In this document: piece after piece, positions 15,437-24,800 of the stretch
Numbering within the stretch: the first letter of the stretch is position 1
Layout: the number at the start of each line of letters is the position of its first letter
Source: Paenibacillus contaminans
Lineage (GTDB): Bacteria > Bacillota > Bacilli > Paenibacillales > NBRC-103111
DNA: 64,000 bases
NCBI RefSeq assembly: GCF_003285015.1
Contig: NZ_QMFB01000022.1
Location: 1-64,000 of the forward strand
Direction: 5' to 3'
Notes under the pieces: model-generated
What the model was told of the DNA's origin: nothing
Database searches by the model: none
Seen by the model: only the letters and a program-made list of their open reading frames with translations
Position numbers and translations under genes: made by a program

Positions 15437-17005
15437 TCATACTTGAAACGGCCACTTCAGCTCTACTCCTTGCCGCTCAAGTACGCGCTGGAATTCGGCG
15501 AGCAAGTTCTCGTCGTTCCGAACAGCACGGGGTGTCGTCTGTCTGCTCAAGCAGAATGCGGCCAAATGTCCCGCCGCTTCGCCGATTCCCCATTCCACAG
15601 GGTGCAGCCGGTAACAGCCGTTCGTAATGTGCGTCGTTCCGATGTTTTTGCATGCCGGCAGTAAGTTGTTGACGCGAACGGGCAGCAAGCTGCCGAGCGG
15701 AATCTGAAACGGTACGCTGGCGAAATCGATATAATGCCTGTTGCCTGTGCTCGGGTGCAAGTCGATAGGGTAGTAACCGATCCCAACCGAATCGTAAAAC
15801 TCCTTCGCCACACCGCTGCTGTTACACGCCTTGCTGACGTGCTGCTCAAGCACGGTAAATTCAGCGCAAATCCGCCGAGACTCCCTAATATACGGATATT
15901 TCGCCAGACCGTCCTCGGTACCTACCACATCTTTGCGCAGTCTTAAACCCGGGTAGCCAATCTTGCCGTCCGGGCGCGGCGCTTCCGTCTGCATCCAATA
16001 TAAGAGAGACAAACTGAGCTGCTTGGCCTGCTCGAGATGCCGCGTCCTTTCCTCTTCTCCCACATCGATGACCGGGCCGATAAAATAATCGTTCTGAGGC
16101 CAGTTGATGATCGTAATATCGCTTGCGAACGTTCCAGGCCGAAAATGGCTTTTATCGATAATACGTCGGTATCTCCACAGGTCGAACCCTTCGCCCGCTG
16201 GAAAAAAATCGTAGATCCGATGCTCCAGCGTGGACGGATAAACCCCCGACCAGCTAAGCAGCTTATCCGGCCAAAAGTCGGGCTTATAGTCCCGCCAGAA
16301 CGAATAGTCTTTCGGTTTGTCGATCGTATGGTCTTCCCCGTCCAAATGATCGACGGCAAATACATGAGTGATCGCCTGCATATCGTACGGCTGAGCCGGG
16401 CCTTCCAACGCATGATCCTCACCGGTCTCCGCTTTGGACTCCGAGCCGGTTACGTACTCCACACCGGCAAGAGGAAGCATGTCTCCGCATTCCGTAGCAT
16501 CGAGGAAATAAGAAGCCGCAATAACCGTGCGCTCATTCGAGTCCAGACTGCGGACCGTAACGGAACGAATATCGTCTCCTTCGGTTTCCGCCTGCTCTGG
16601 CACATGCCGAAGCATGAGCATGATGCGGCCGCTGTGAATGTAAGGCGCCAGCATCTGCTGCAGGACGGCGAGAGCCGTCCGCGGTTCATGCGCGATCCGG
16701 CTGACAAAAGCGCTGCCCGGATTGAAGTTGTCGACCGACCGCGCTTCAGCCGTCAAAGGAAAATGGTTCCGGTAATAATCCCGCACCCCCTTGCGGAATT
16801 TTCGATAGCAGTGTGTGGAGCCGAACTTTTCAATCCATCCGTGCTCATCAGGGGGGACGGCTTGGCTTGTCATTTGGCCGCCGATCCAATCCGTTTCTTC
16901 CGTAAGAACGACGGTTTTCCCCATGCTCGCCGCAGCCAATGCGGCAGCACAGCCCCCCATTCCTCCGCCGATGACGGCGATGTCGACATTCCGTTCCTTG
17001 GTCAT
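15437..17005 (-). CDS. FAD-dependent oxidoreductase (FAD_oxidored family), locus A
   Basis: Flavoprotein of 522 residues: N-terminal FAD motif GGGMGGCAAALAAA, the ETDWIGGQMTSQ loop and a C-terminal NLLPACKNIGTTHITNG segment typical of PF12831 members, often annotated as putative xanthan-lyase-like or secreted-sugar oxidoreductases. The conserved THCYR/GQMTSQAVPPDEHG region is present. ATG 17005 lies 10 nt after GGAGG; the frame upstream to 17041 has no such signal. It is the last gene of locus A, 257 bp after the esterase, and has a cousin in locus C. The substrate is unknown; an oxidised sugar or cofactor is plausible. Confidence 0.85.
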   Translation of the reverse strand: MTKERNVDIAVIGGGMGGCAAALAAASMGKTVVLTEETDWIGGQMTSQAVPPDEHGWIEKFGSTHCYRKFRKGVRDYYRNHFPLTAEARSVDNFNPGSAFVSRIAHEPRTALAVLQQMLAPYIHSGRIMLMLRHVPEQAETEGDDIRSVTVRSLDSNERTVIAASYFLDATECGDMLPLAGVEYVTGSESKAETGEDHALEGPAQPYDMQAITHVFAVDHLDGEDHTIDKPKDYSFWRDYKPDFWPDKLLSWSGVYPSTLEHRIYDFFPAGEGFDLWRYRRIIDKSHFRPGTFASDITIINWPQNDYFIGPVIDVGEEERTRHLEQAKQLSLSLLYWMQTEAPRPDGKIGYPGLRLRKDVVGTEDGLAKYPYIRESRRICAEFTVLEQHVSKACNSSGVAKEFYDSVGIGYYPIDLHPSTGNRHYIDFASVPFQIPLGSLLPVRVNNLLPACKNIGTTHITNGCYRLHPVEWGIGEAAGHLAAFCLSRQTTPRAVRNDENLLAEFQRVLERQGVELKWPFQV

Positions 17006-17133
17006 ACCAGTAAAGCCTCCATAAATTCGGTTTATTTGCAACCTTCACGTGGGAGCATTTCAATTCGAAACAAAAAAATGAGAAGGCATGTTCACTGCAC
17101 AAGGACATACATAGCTTGCTTTAAACATCTTGT

Positions 17134-17180
17134 TTTGCGTTTCCTTGATTGTATGGGCATTCGGATTGTCGAAACGCAAA
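17134..17180. promoter_or_regulatory. 10-bp inverted repeat before the FAD oxidoreductase gene
   Basis: TTTGCGTTTC (17134-17143) and GAAACGCAAA (17171-17180) are perfect complements separated by 27 nt, in the 257-bp gap between the esterase and FAD oxidoreductase genes. It may be an operator pair or a transcript hairpin. Confidence 0.4.
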
Positions 17181-17262
17181 GCCAAAACTCGCCTGCCCTG
17201 TATGTTCCTTGTTCCGCTCACTTCGCCTTTCTAGGTTAGTTGTGCCGAATATATAGTTCCCG

Positions 17263-18051
17263 TCAACCGTACCGCTCCAGAAACGGCTCGAGCACCTTTA
17301 GCGCTTCCTGCTGGTGTTCGCTGTCCACACCGTAAAAGAATCCGTGCTCCGCCTCCGGGAACAGGACGACATCTGCATGTCTGCCGTGTTTCTGCAGCTT
17401 CCCGCTCATCTCGTAGACATAGGCGTGCGGGAAATATTTTTCTTTACCGACGATCAGAAAAAGAAAGTCCGGCGCATTCTCATCGACATACGTCATCGGC
17501 GATGCTTTGCGGAACGCCTCCGTCTCTTCCCCGTATGCCGCGCCGATCACTTCCTCGATGCTCTTTCGGATATCGGCGTTCATGTCGTCCCACTGCTCCA
17601 TCGTGCCGGGCCCGTTAATGGACACGCAAGCGGCCGGCTTCAGCCACGGATTTCGAAGCTTCGCTTCCCCATTCCACTGTTGCGGCTCGGTTAACGCAAG
17701 CAGGGAAGCCAGATGCGCCCCCGCGGAACTGCCCAGCACGATAACGCGGTCGATTGGCAGTTCCTTTTCGCGAATGTCGGCGATAAACGTATCGTAGCCG
17801 GCAATGACATCCTTCATCTGCTCCGCCAACCGTACGGACGGTGCGAGCCGGTACCCGGCAGATGCGCAAACGTAACCTCTTCGCGAGAAATACTGCAAAT
17901 GCTCATGGAAAATGTCCCTCGCTCCCGCAGACCAGCCTCCGCCATGAACATAAAACAGCGCCGTCCGCCTGCTCAGACGCTTTGGCAATGCGATATCTAC
18001 CGCGCGCTTCAGCACAAGGTTTTCATCATAATATTTCGTATACAGCTCCAT
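17263..18051 (-). CDS. Alpha/beta hydrolase (BD-FAE/esterase type), locus A
   Basis: Intracellular esterase-like hydrolase of 262 residues. HGGGW (36-40) is the oxyanion motif, GSSAG (107-111) carries the nucleophile Ser109, and AEHGFFYG holds the catalytic His. The usual catalytic Asp position falls in VGKEKYFPH, which has Glu and Lys instead of Asp; a Glu may substitute. The family includes carbohydrate acetyl- and feruloyl-esterases, which fits removal of ester groups from imported oligosaccharides. It lies 114 bp downstream of the permease gene, in the same direction. Confidence 0.87.
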   Translation of the reverse strand: MELYTKYYDENLVLKRAVDIALPKRLSRRTALFYVHGGGWSAGARDIFHEHLQYFSRRGYVCASAGYRLAPSVRLAEQMKDVIAGYDTFIADIREKELPIDRVIVLGSSAGAHLASLLALTEPQQWNGEAKLRNPWLKPAACVSINGPGTMEQWDDMNADIRKSIEEVIGAAYGEETEAFRKASPMTYVDENAPDFLFLIVGKEKYFPHAYVYEMSGKLQKHGRHADVVLFPEAEHGFFYGVDSEHQQEALKVLEPFLERYG

Positions 18052-18165
18052 TCCTGTTCTGCACCTCCCGGCTCATTTTCTATCACTACTCATGTGTCCG
18101 GTCCTGCATTCGCATAAAGTGCTTCCTGCAAGCACGGCAGACTCACCGGGAAATCATCCGCCGCC

Positions 18166-19002
18166 TTATCCCTTCACCGCGCCAAGCGTAGCGCCTTCCA
18201 TAATCCAGCGCTGGAAGAAGACGAACATAATGACCGAAGGCACCATCGCGATCATGACTCCCGCGAACATAGTGACCCAGTCCGACGTGTACTGCATCAT
18301 TTGATTCGCCGCATACATGCTGACGCCGATCGTATATTTTGTTTGATCGCTTAAATAAATAAAGGGTCCGAGAAAATTATTGTAGAGCCCGAGAAATTTG
18401 AAAATCGCTACCGTCACGATGCCCGGAACCGAAAGCGGCAGCATGATGCGCGCAAATACTTGAAAAATAGAAGCGCCGTCTATGAACGCGCTCTCCTCGA
18501 GTTCTTTCGGCAGAGACCTCATGAAACCGCCGAGAAGCATAAGAAAAAAGACATTTTCCCCAAGGCAGTCGAGAATAATGAGCCCCGTCAAGCTGTTCGT
18601 CAGATGCAAATCGCGCATCAATACATACTGGGGAATCAAGGCATTAATCCCGGGCAAAAACAAGGAAAGCATGATCAAGGCCCAGATCAGCTTCCTGCCC
18701 TTAAACTCCATTCTGGTGAGCGCGTAAGCGTTGAGCGTCGTCAGGAACGTCCCGATGACGAGAGATATCCCAACGTAATAAAGCGTGTTAATCATCGAGT
18801 TGCCGATGCCGTATTTTACCCAGGCGGTTTTATAATTGGCCCATTCAAGCGCTTGAGGTAACGCCCAAACGTCCATAAAAAACTCCCGGTTCGTTTTCAA
18901 CGATTCATAGAAAATCCACCCAAGCGGAAATAAAATCGCCAAAGACCAAAGGACCAGCACGATCCACCATATCAAATCGACCGCCGTACGTTTTTCATTC
19001 AT
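18166..19002 (-). CDS. Sugar ABC transporter permease (MalG/AraQ type), locus A
   Basis: Inner-membrane component of 278 residues with six predicted transmembrane segments. The EAA loop that docks to the ATPase is visible as ELEESAFIDGASIFQVFARI followed by a proline-containing segment. Start ATG lies 8 nt after AAGGAGTG. It was originally 14 bp downstream of the first permease stop codon; a MITE now separates them (19019-19270). No ATPase gene is nearby. Confidence 0.93.
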   Translation of the reverse strand: MNEKRTAVDLIWWIVLVLWSLAILFPLGWIFYESLKTNREFFMDVWALPQALEWANYKTAWVKYGIGNSMINTLYYVGISLVIGTFLTTLNAYALTRMEFKGRKLIWALIMLSLFLPGINALIPQYVLMRDLHLTNSLTGLIILDCLGENVFFLMLLGGFMRSLPKELEESAFIDGASIFQVFARIMLPLSVPGIVTVAIFKFLGLYNNFLGPFIYLSDQTKYTIGVSMYAANQMMQYTSDWVTMFAGVMIAMVPSVIMFVFFQRWIMEGATLGAVKG

Positions 19003-19018
19003 TGTCGTTCACTCCTTA

Positions 19019-19270
19019 AGGCGTGTCTGAATACTCCGAGGGGAGTAGATTTTGCCGAATTTTTGTTCCTCCATTAGCAAGGTTAGCTACGCTTTACCTT
19101 GCTGATTCCGCTACGGTAAACGCCACCGCCCAAAGGAGGGCTGAAACGTTTATCCTTGCATGCAAGGCGCGTTTGTGAAGGCGTACCGGGGGTCGGCCTG
19201 CGCAAACGGAACGAAGCAGAGGGCGATAAGGCGGTGAAAGATGACCACGAGTGGGTTTTCAGACACGCCC
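19019..19270 (-). mobile_element. MITE-like element, copy 1, between two permease genes
   Basis: A 252-bp element with inverted ends GGCGTGTCTGA / TCAGACACGCC, flanked by TA on both sides (19017-19018 and 19271-19272), as expected of IS630/Tc1-mariner-type target duplication. It is the reverse complement of 44556-44805. It contains a strong 12-bp hairpin around AGCAAGGT and the paired AGGATAAACG / CGTTTACC core. It has no coding capacity. Its end supplies one base of the TAG stop codon of the upstream permease gene; removing it and one TA restores TAA followed at once by the Shine-Dalgarno GGAGTG. Confidence 0.88.
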
Positions 19271-20220
19271 TAGTACTCGACGGATCGGTCAGGCAAATAT
19301 TTGTCCATCAATAGTTTGGAAACGACCAGAATGACGAACAGAAACATCCCGACCGCCGAAGCATACCCGTAATTGTGATATTCCGCCCCAAAGGCAAGAT
19401 TAAAAATATACAAGCCGATGACATCCGTCGACCCCGAGGGACCTCCGTTCGTCAAAATCATTTGCTTTTCGAAGCCTTTCAAGGCACCCAGCATGAGGAA
19501 CAGCGCGCTGACGCGAATAATCGGCATGATGAGCGGAATCGTAATTCGAAACAGCCGAGTCATATGGCCTGCGCCTTCCAATATCGCCGATTCGTAAAGC
19601 GATTTCGGAATTGTTGCCATTGCGTTCATGAAGATGATGACATACAGCCCCACGCCTCCCCACACGTAAGGCGGGACGATCGCCGCCAACGCCGTCTTGG
19701 CTTCTCCCAGCCAGTAATAATTCCCGATCGGAACGCCCAGCAGCCTCAGCAGCCCGTTCAGCAGGCCGAAGCTTCCGTCATAAATGAAAGCCCAAAGCAG
19801 GGCGATCACGACCGTGGAGAGCACGTTGGGAAAGAAAAACAGCACTTTAAAAAACGGCGTTCCCCGGTATCCTTTGTTAGACAGCAAGTAACCGAGCAGA
19901 AGCGATATGAAAATGACGCTAACGGGAACAACCGCCATAAAGAATAAATTGTGCAGCAACGCCCGCCATACGTATTTGTCCTGAAATAATGTTACATAAT
20001 TGTCCAAACCGACGAATTTCGGCGCAGAGATGCCGTCCCAGGCAAGCAGCGAGTAATAAACCGATACCAGGTTCGGGTATAGCGTAAACAGCAAGTAGCC
20101 GCCAAAAGGAGGAGTTATAGCCAGTAATAAGAAAATAATTTGCTGCGTCTTTGCTTTGCTCCTCCACTTTTTCTTCATGCTCGGAGATGCAGGCGCATTT
20201 GCATAAGATGGTTGATTCAA
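19270..20220 (-). CDS. Sugar ABC transporter permease (MalF/UgpA type), locus A
   Basis: Inner-membrane protein of 316 residues with about six transmembrane segments after a basic cytoplasmic N terminus (MKKKWRSKAKTQQ). The EAA loop is KSLYESAILEGAGHMTRLF. The start is a TTG at 20220, selected because GGAAGGAG lies 8 nt upstream; the next in-frame ATG has no ribosome binding site. Its natural TAA stop has become TAG through MITE insertion, without change to the protein. It pairs with the downstream MalG-type permease and the upstream binding protein. Confidence 0.92.
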   Translation of the reverse strand: MNQPSYANAPASPSMKKKWRSKAKTQQIIFLLLAITPPFGGYLLFTLYPNLVSVYYSLLAWDGISAPKFVGLDNYVTLFQDKYVWRALLHNLFFMAVVPVSVIFISLLLGYLLSNKGYRGTPFFKVLFFFPNVLSTVVIALLWAFIYDGSFGLLNGLLRLLGVPIGNYYWLGEAKTALAAIVPPYVWGGVGLYVIIFMNAMATIPKSLYESAILEGAGHMTRLFRITIPLIMPIIRVSALFLMLGALKGFEKQMILTNGGPSGSTDVIGLYIFNLAFGAEYHNYGYASAVGMFLFVILVVSKLLMDKYLPDRSVEY

Positions 20221-20317
20221 TTAGGCAGCTCCTTCCGTCAGGGAAGGGCCGGGAGTGGAAGACGTTCTCCTTCCCGGCCTCGATTTGCCGACTTTCGCGG
20301 CTGCGACCCCGAAGTCG

Positions 20318-21796
20318 TTATTTTTTCTGTGCTTCAATCGCCTTTTGCATTAATTTTTCCGCTTCCTCCAGAATAGGACCAGGCTCCTTCTTGCCGGACG
20401 TAATCTCGACGGTGCCTTCTGCAATAACCTTAGTCGCTTGCGAGAAGCTTGGATCGGTCAACGTTTGGTCGCGGTTTGCGCTTTCCATCTTCGTTTTGTT
20501 GTTGTTCATGAATTCGAACATTGCTTTGGGCGCCTTCTGCAGCTTAGCGGAGCGCGTCTTATCATCCGAGAAGTCTTTGCGTACGGGAAGCTGGCCGCCT
20601 TTCTCCGCAATAACCTCCTGGACGTCGAGATTCCACAGCCATACGTTAAACTCCTTGGCCCATTTCTTATTCAGCTCCGGCTTGCCTGCCCAAATGTAAT
20701 GTCCGTTCGACGCCGTTGAACGAATCCACCGCGTGCTGTCCGGGTTATCGCTCATCGGTACGGACATATAACCCCATTCGAAATCCGCAGGCAATGCCGA
20801 TTTCATTTCGTTCTCTACATAAACGCCGGTGGAAACCATTGCGGCCTGCCCCTGAATCATTTGCATCTGCGATTGGGTATGCGTCAATGCCGCCACGCCT
20901 TCCGGGAAGTAGCCTTTTTGACCAAGCTCATAGATCCTCTTCCATACTTCGACACTCTCCGGAGCAAGATGCTGCGGCAGCTTGAAATTCCGGTAATTGT
21001 CTGTAAAGGAGGTCAGATTTCCCTTAATCTCAGCCATCTCGAACATTTTGACGGGACCGAAAGCATGCTCGATATAGTTCGGGTATTTGCCCGGATACGT
21101 AATGGGAATAATGCCTTTCGCCTTAATATCGGCAAGCAGTTTGACGAACTCGCTCCACGTTTTCGGATTTTGATTCCAGCCGTTTTTCTCAAACAGCCCT
21201 TTGTTGAAAAACAGCCCTGAACCGCTGCCCGATACAGGAAGTGCGTATAACTTTCCCGATACCCTGCCGACAGCAGCCTCGACAGTGCCTGCGAGCGCCA
21301 TTTCCTTTATCGTTTTGCCGCTGTTGTCGAATAATTTATGGTCCCACAGATCGTCCTGCGGCTCCAGCTTGCCTGACGTGACTAGCGAACTGATCCCGCC
21401 TGGAATCGTTCCGTTGAACAAGTCGAACATATCCCCGTCGTCATTAGCCGATATTTTGGCGTTGATAATATCGCCGATTTTCGGCGAGTATACGACCTCG
21501 AAGCTGACATTCGGGAATTTCTTCTTGAACGTATCCATGGCGTAATCGATATATTCTCGTCCCATCCCGCCTTCGAAGAAGCCGAACTTCAGCGTCACCT
21601 TTTGGTCCTTCGGCAACCCGTTCTCCGGATATACGTTAGCTTGAGCCGAAGCCGACGGAGAACTCGAATTCGTTGCCCCTTTCGTCTTGTCGTCCCCGCT
21701 GTTGCCTTTATCGCCGCTGCCGCAGGCGGTCATCGACATCACCAGCGCCGAGCCTAACAGTATAGCCGAAACCGATTTCATTTTACTTGCTTTCAT
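20318..21796 (-). CDS. Extracellular sugar-binding lipoprotein, locus A
   Basis: ABC-importer solute-binding protein (SBP_bac_1 type) of 492 residues. The lipobox MTAC makes Cys25 the lipidated N terminus, followed by a Ser/Gly/Thr-rich linker (about 26-55) and a two-lobe periplasmic-binding fold with KVTLKFGFFEGGMGREYID at its start. It would capture a mono- or oligosaccharide outside the membrane for the two permeases. Start ATG is preceded by GGGGGA. It is 27 bp downstream of the DUF4838 gene. No ligand can be assigned. Confidence 0.93.
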   Translation of the reverse strand: MKASKMKSVSAILLGSALVMSMTACGSGDKGNSGDDKTKGATNSSSPSASAQANVYPENGLPKDQKVTLKFGFFEGGMGREYIDYAMDTFKKKFPNVSFEVVYSPKIGDIINAKISANDDGDMFDLFNGTIPGGISSLVTSGKLEPQDDLWDHKLFDNSGKTIKEMALAGTVEAAVGRVSGKLYALPVSGSGSGLFFNKGLFEKNGWNQNPKTWSEFVKLLADIKAKGIIPITYPGKYPNYIEHAFGPVKMFEMAEIKGNLTSFTDNYRNFKLPQHLAPESVEVWKRIYELGQKGYFPEGVAALTHTQSQMQMIQGQAAMVSTGVYVENEMKSALPADFEWGYMSVPMSDNPDSTRWIRSTASNGHYIWAGKPELNKKWAKEFNVWLWNLDVQEVIAEKGGQLPVRKDFSDDKTRSAKLQKAPKAMFEFMNNNKTKMESANRDQTLTDPSFSQATKVIAEGTVEITSGKKEPGPILEEAEKLMQKAIEAQKK

Positions 21797-21823
21797 TGAA
21801 AGTCCCCCTTAGGTCTCTAGTAT

Positions 21824-24800
21824 TCAACTTCCACTCGCCGCATTGAAGAATTTCACATCGTCGATATAAACCTCTATCGGCTGCCCGCTTTCGATAAGAA
21901 AGTTCAGGCGCACCTTGCTCACCGGTATCCCCTTGACCATTGACGGAATTTCTCCTGTAAGCTTGGCTTCCAGCCATACGCCTTCCGCGTTCTCCAAGCT
22001 TGTAACCGGCGAACGAACGGTACTGAAATTGAGCCAGTTACCTTGTTCGTCCAGCAAATCGTATCCCCACTGCATGCTCGTCGCCGTATTGCCGCCTGTA
22101 GGGATATGGTACTGGAACGAGAAGCTTGCCAAACCCGGCTCCACCGAAATGACCTGGCTTGGACCGCCCCAACCTTTCCCGTAAACAAGCATACTCACGG
22201 TATCCGTGTGTCCCGTTCCTTCCGCGCGCTTGACAGCGCGAGTTGAAGTCGACCGGGATAATAACTCCCACGGCGGCGCTTTTGTCGCATCTCCCGCATC
22301 CGCATCCTGGAAGGATGGATTTTGCACCAGGTTTGGCTCGGATACCGTTTGCAGCAGCATCGCCGCAAAATCTCTCGAACTCGCCGAAGGATGCGTAGCA
22401 GCTAGATCGGCTGCGCGAACCCGCACAGGTCCGCCGTTCGCTTCCTGATCCTTCATGTATTCGACAAGCTGCCAAAACTCGGATACATTCCAGCCGGACC
22501 AAACAAGCTGATTAAACTTTCGGGCGTCAAATGGTTGAAAGAGCACCGGATCACTCTTAAATTGTTCCAATAAAAGCATCCGTTTCTCGGCCATCTGCAG
22601 CCGTTCTTCGAATACGTCTACCGCTTGTTCCAGCATTGCGATCGCAGCAGTTGAATCGGCAGGCGGCTCACTGCTTTGCGGGTAACTAAGAACGGACGCT
22701 TCATAATACTCAAATGCTTGGAGAAGCAAATTTGCCCTCGCCTTCTGCTTGTCGGTTACCGCATTCGCAACAACCTGTTCCAGCAGCCCTCTGCTAATGG
22801 AAATATCCGCGGCCGTTACAGCGTTTACATATGCCGGATCGTAAAAATTCTGATAAATCGCGCCAGGTAAAAACCACGGCTCCTGAATCGCCCGTTCCGT
22901 CCAGAACTGCTCCCAATAATCGTAGTATTCCTCCAGGTATGGCGCCGCCGATTCGCCTACTGCCCGCGAATACCACTCTTCTAGCAGTACATCGACATCC
23001 AGTTCGGGATTCCAAAGCAGCTTTGCCGCTATCCAGGCTTTTGCTCCTTCGCCCCAGTTCGGATACAGTTCGGCGTAGTACGACTCTACTCCCCGCTCTT
23101 GCGCAATCTGGAAATTGTCCGCCATTAGATGCGGGTATACACGCGGTACAAGATAGGGACTGCCGTAAATATAGTCATAATAGGCGACCTGCTCCGTCAC
23201 TTGCAGCCAGCTTTCCTGAGCCGCGAGATCACGAGCCTTCTGATCCGGATCAAGCCAAGCCGTTCTATCCTTTGTAATAAAAGGAATGACACGCGGGTTC
23301 AAAGGAAATGATGGCGGTCTGTTAATCGACTGGTAAACCAGAAATCCAAACCATTTATCCGGGTAAACCTGCAACACGCGTTCTACGACCTGATTAACCC
23401 AATTGAAGTATGCGGGAACAGGATCGCTCTCACAAAAACCGTTTCCGTCGTTCGTGCCGAGCGAATACGACTGCGCATTCGGATTGGCCTGAAAATAGGC
23501 AAGAATCTCCGTTACTGCCGCATCGATAGTAGCCGGATTCGAGAAGCACGGTTGCCAGCCTTCTATTGAATTCGCCGCCGGCGGCTTGCCGTTCGGATAA
23601 AATTCCGGATTGCTCACCCCGTACTTGGCTATCGGAAATAAATTATACATATTGTGATGAAAACTGATTGGGGCATTATAGAAGCCTTGCAGCCTGTTTC
23701 TCTGCGCCCATCTGTATTGCTCCTGCCACACGCTCGCGCTGTTGTCCGGCTTGGCATGCAGAGGACTGAAAACCCGGAAACCGAAAGCCGGTTCTTCGCG
23801 CACGACATCTCTTGCTATCTTTAAGTCAATGTGTTGCGGAACATCCTCGCCGTCAGGTCCAGGCATGAGCCAGCGTACGCCGACATAACGCTCCAAAAAG
23901 TCCGTTACGCCGTTGACGGCCCCCCAAATGCCGGCTCCGGCAATGGTTACCCGATCTTCTTGCGGGTAAATGACAAAACCGTCACGATCCAACTCTTCCA
24001 GCAAATCGTCCAGTCCGTGATCATCGCCTGAAACGCTTTCAGCGGTGCCGAGGCGAATAACTATCGTACCAGGATCGACGCCTTCAACCAAATAATCTGC
24101 TTCCTGCATCACGGGCAGGAGAGCGCCTGTAGATTTCTGCACATATTCGACAAGCGTATCAATTGCGGCGCTGCTGCTGGAAACAAGCGGCTCGAAGCCC
24201 GGATTCGCCAGCGGTATGGTTTCGCCACTGGCCGACTTCAGCGCAACATCGTCGAAGTAGAGGCTCGCTGGCGACAGACTGGTAAATAAGATAGCCGATG
24301 CGTAGGCTGCAGTCGGCGGCGCCGTTGCCGTTATGGAAACGGTCTCCCATCCCGCAAGCGGGGTCGTTCTGACTCCCCCTTGCTGGTCGATTCTAACTTT
24401 ATTCGCGTTATAGTAACGAATAAATAATTGAGGATCTCTGCCTGATTCGCGATATACGGCTGCAGAGACGGTATAGGCTGCTCCTCCGGTTATCGCTACC
24501 GGATCGCTAACCACCCCATATGATGCGTTATTCGTGGCATTGATATGAAGGCTTCTGGCGCCGGAGCGGCTGCGCGTATTGTTTACGGCAATACTTCCTG
24601 TCCCGTATTCCTGCTTCCATCCCCGAATGCCGCTTGGCTCCGCTACTTCCGTCCTTTCATACACCGTGTCGTCAACGACTATGACCGCATTGGCCTGTCC
24701 CCCGCTGACGATCTCCAGCGGCTCAGGCGTCGGCGCAGGAGTTGGCGTAGGCTCGACCGTAGGCTCCGGTGTTGGGGTCGGCTCGACTGTCGGTTCGGGC

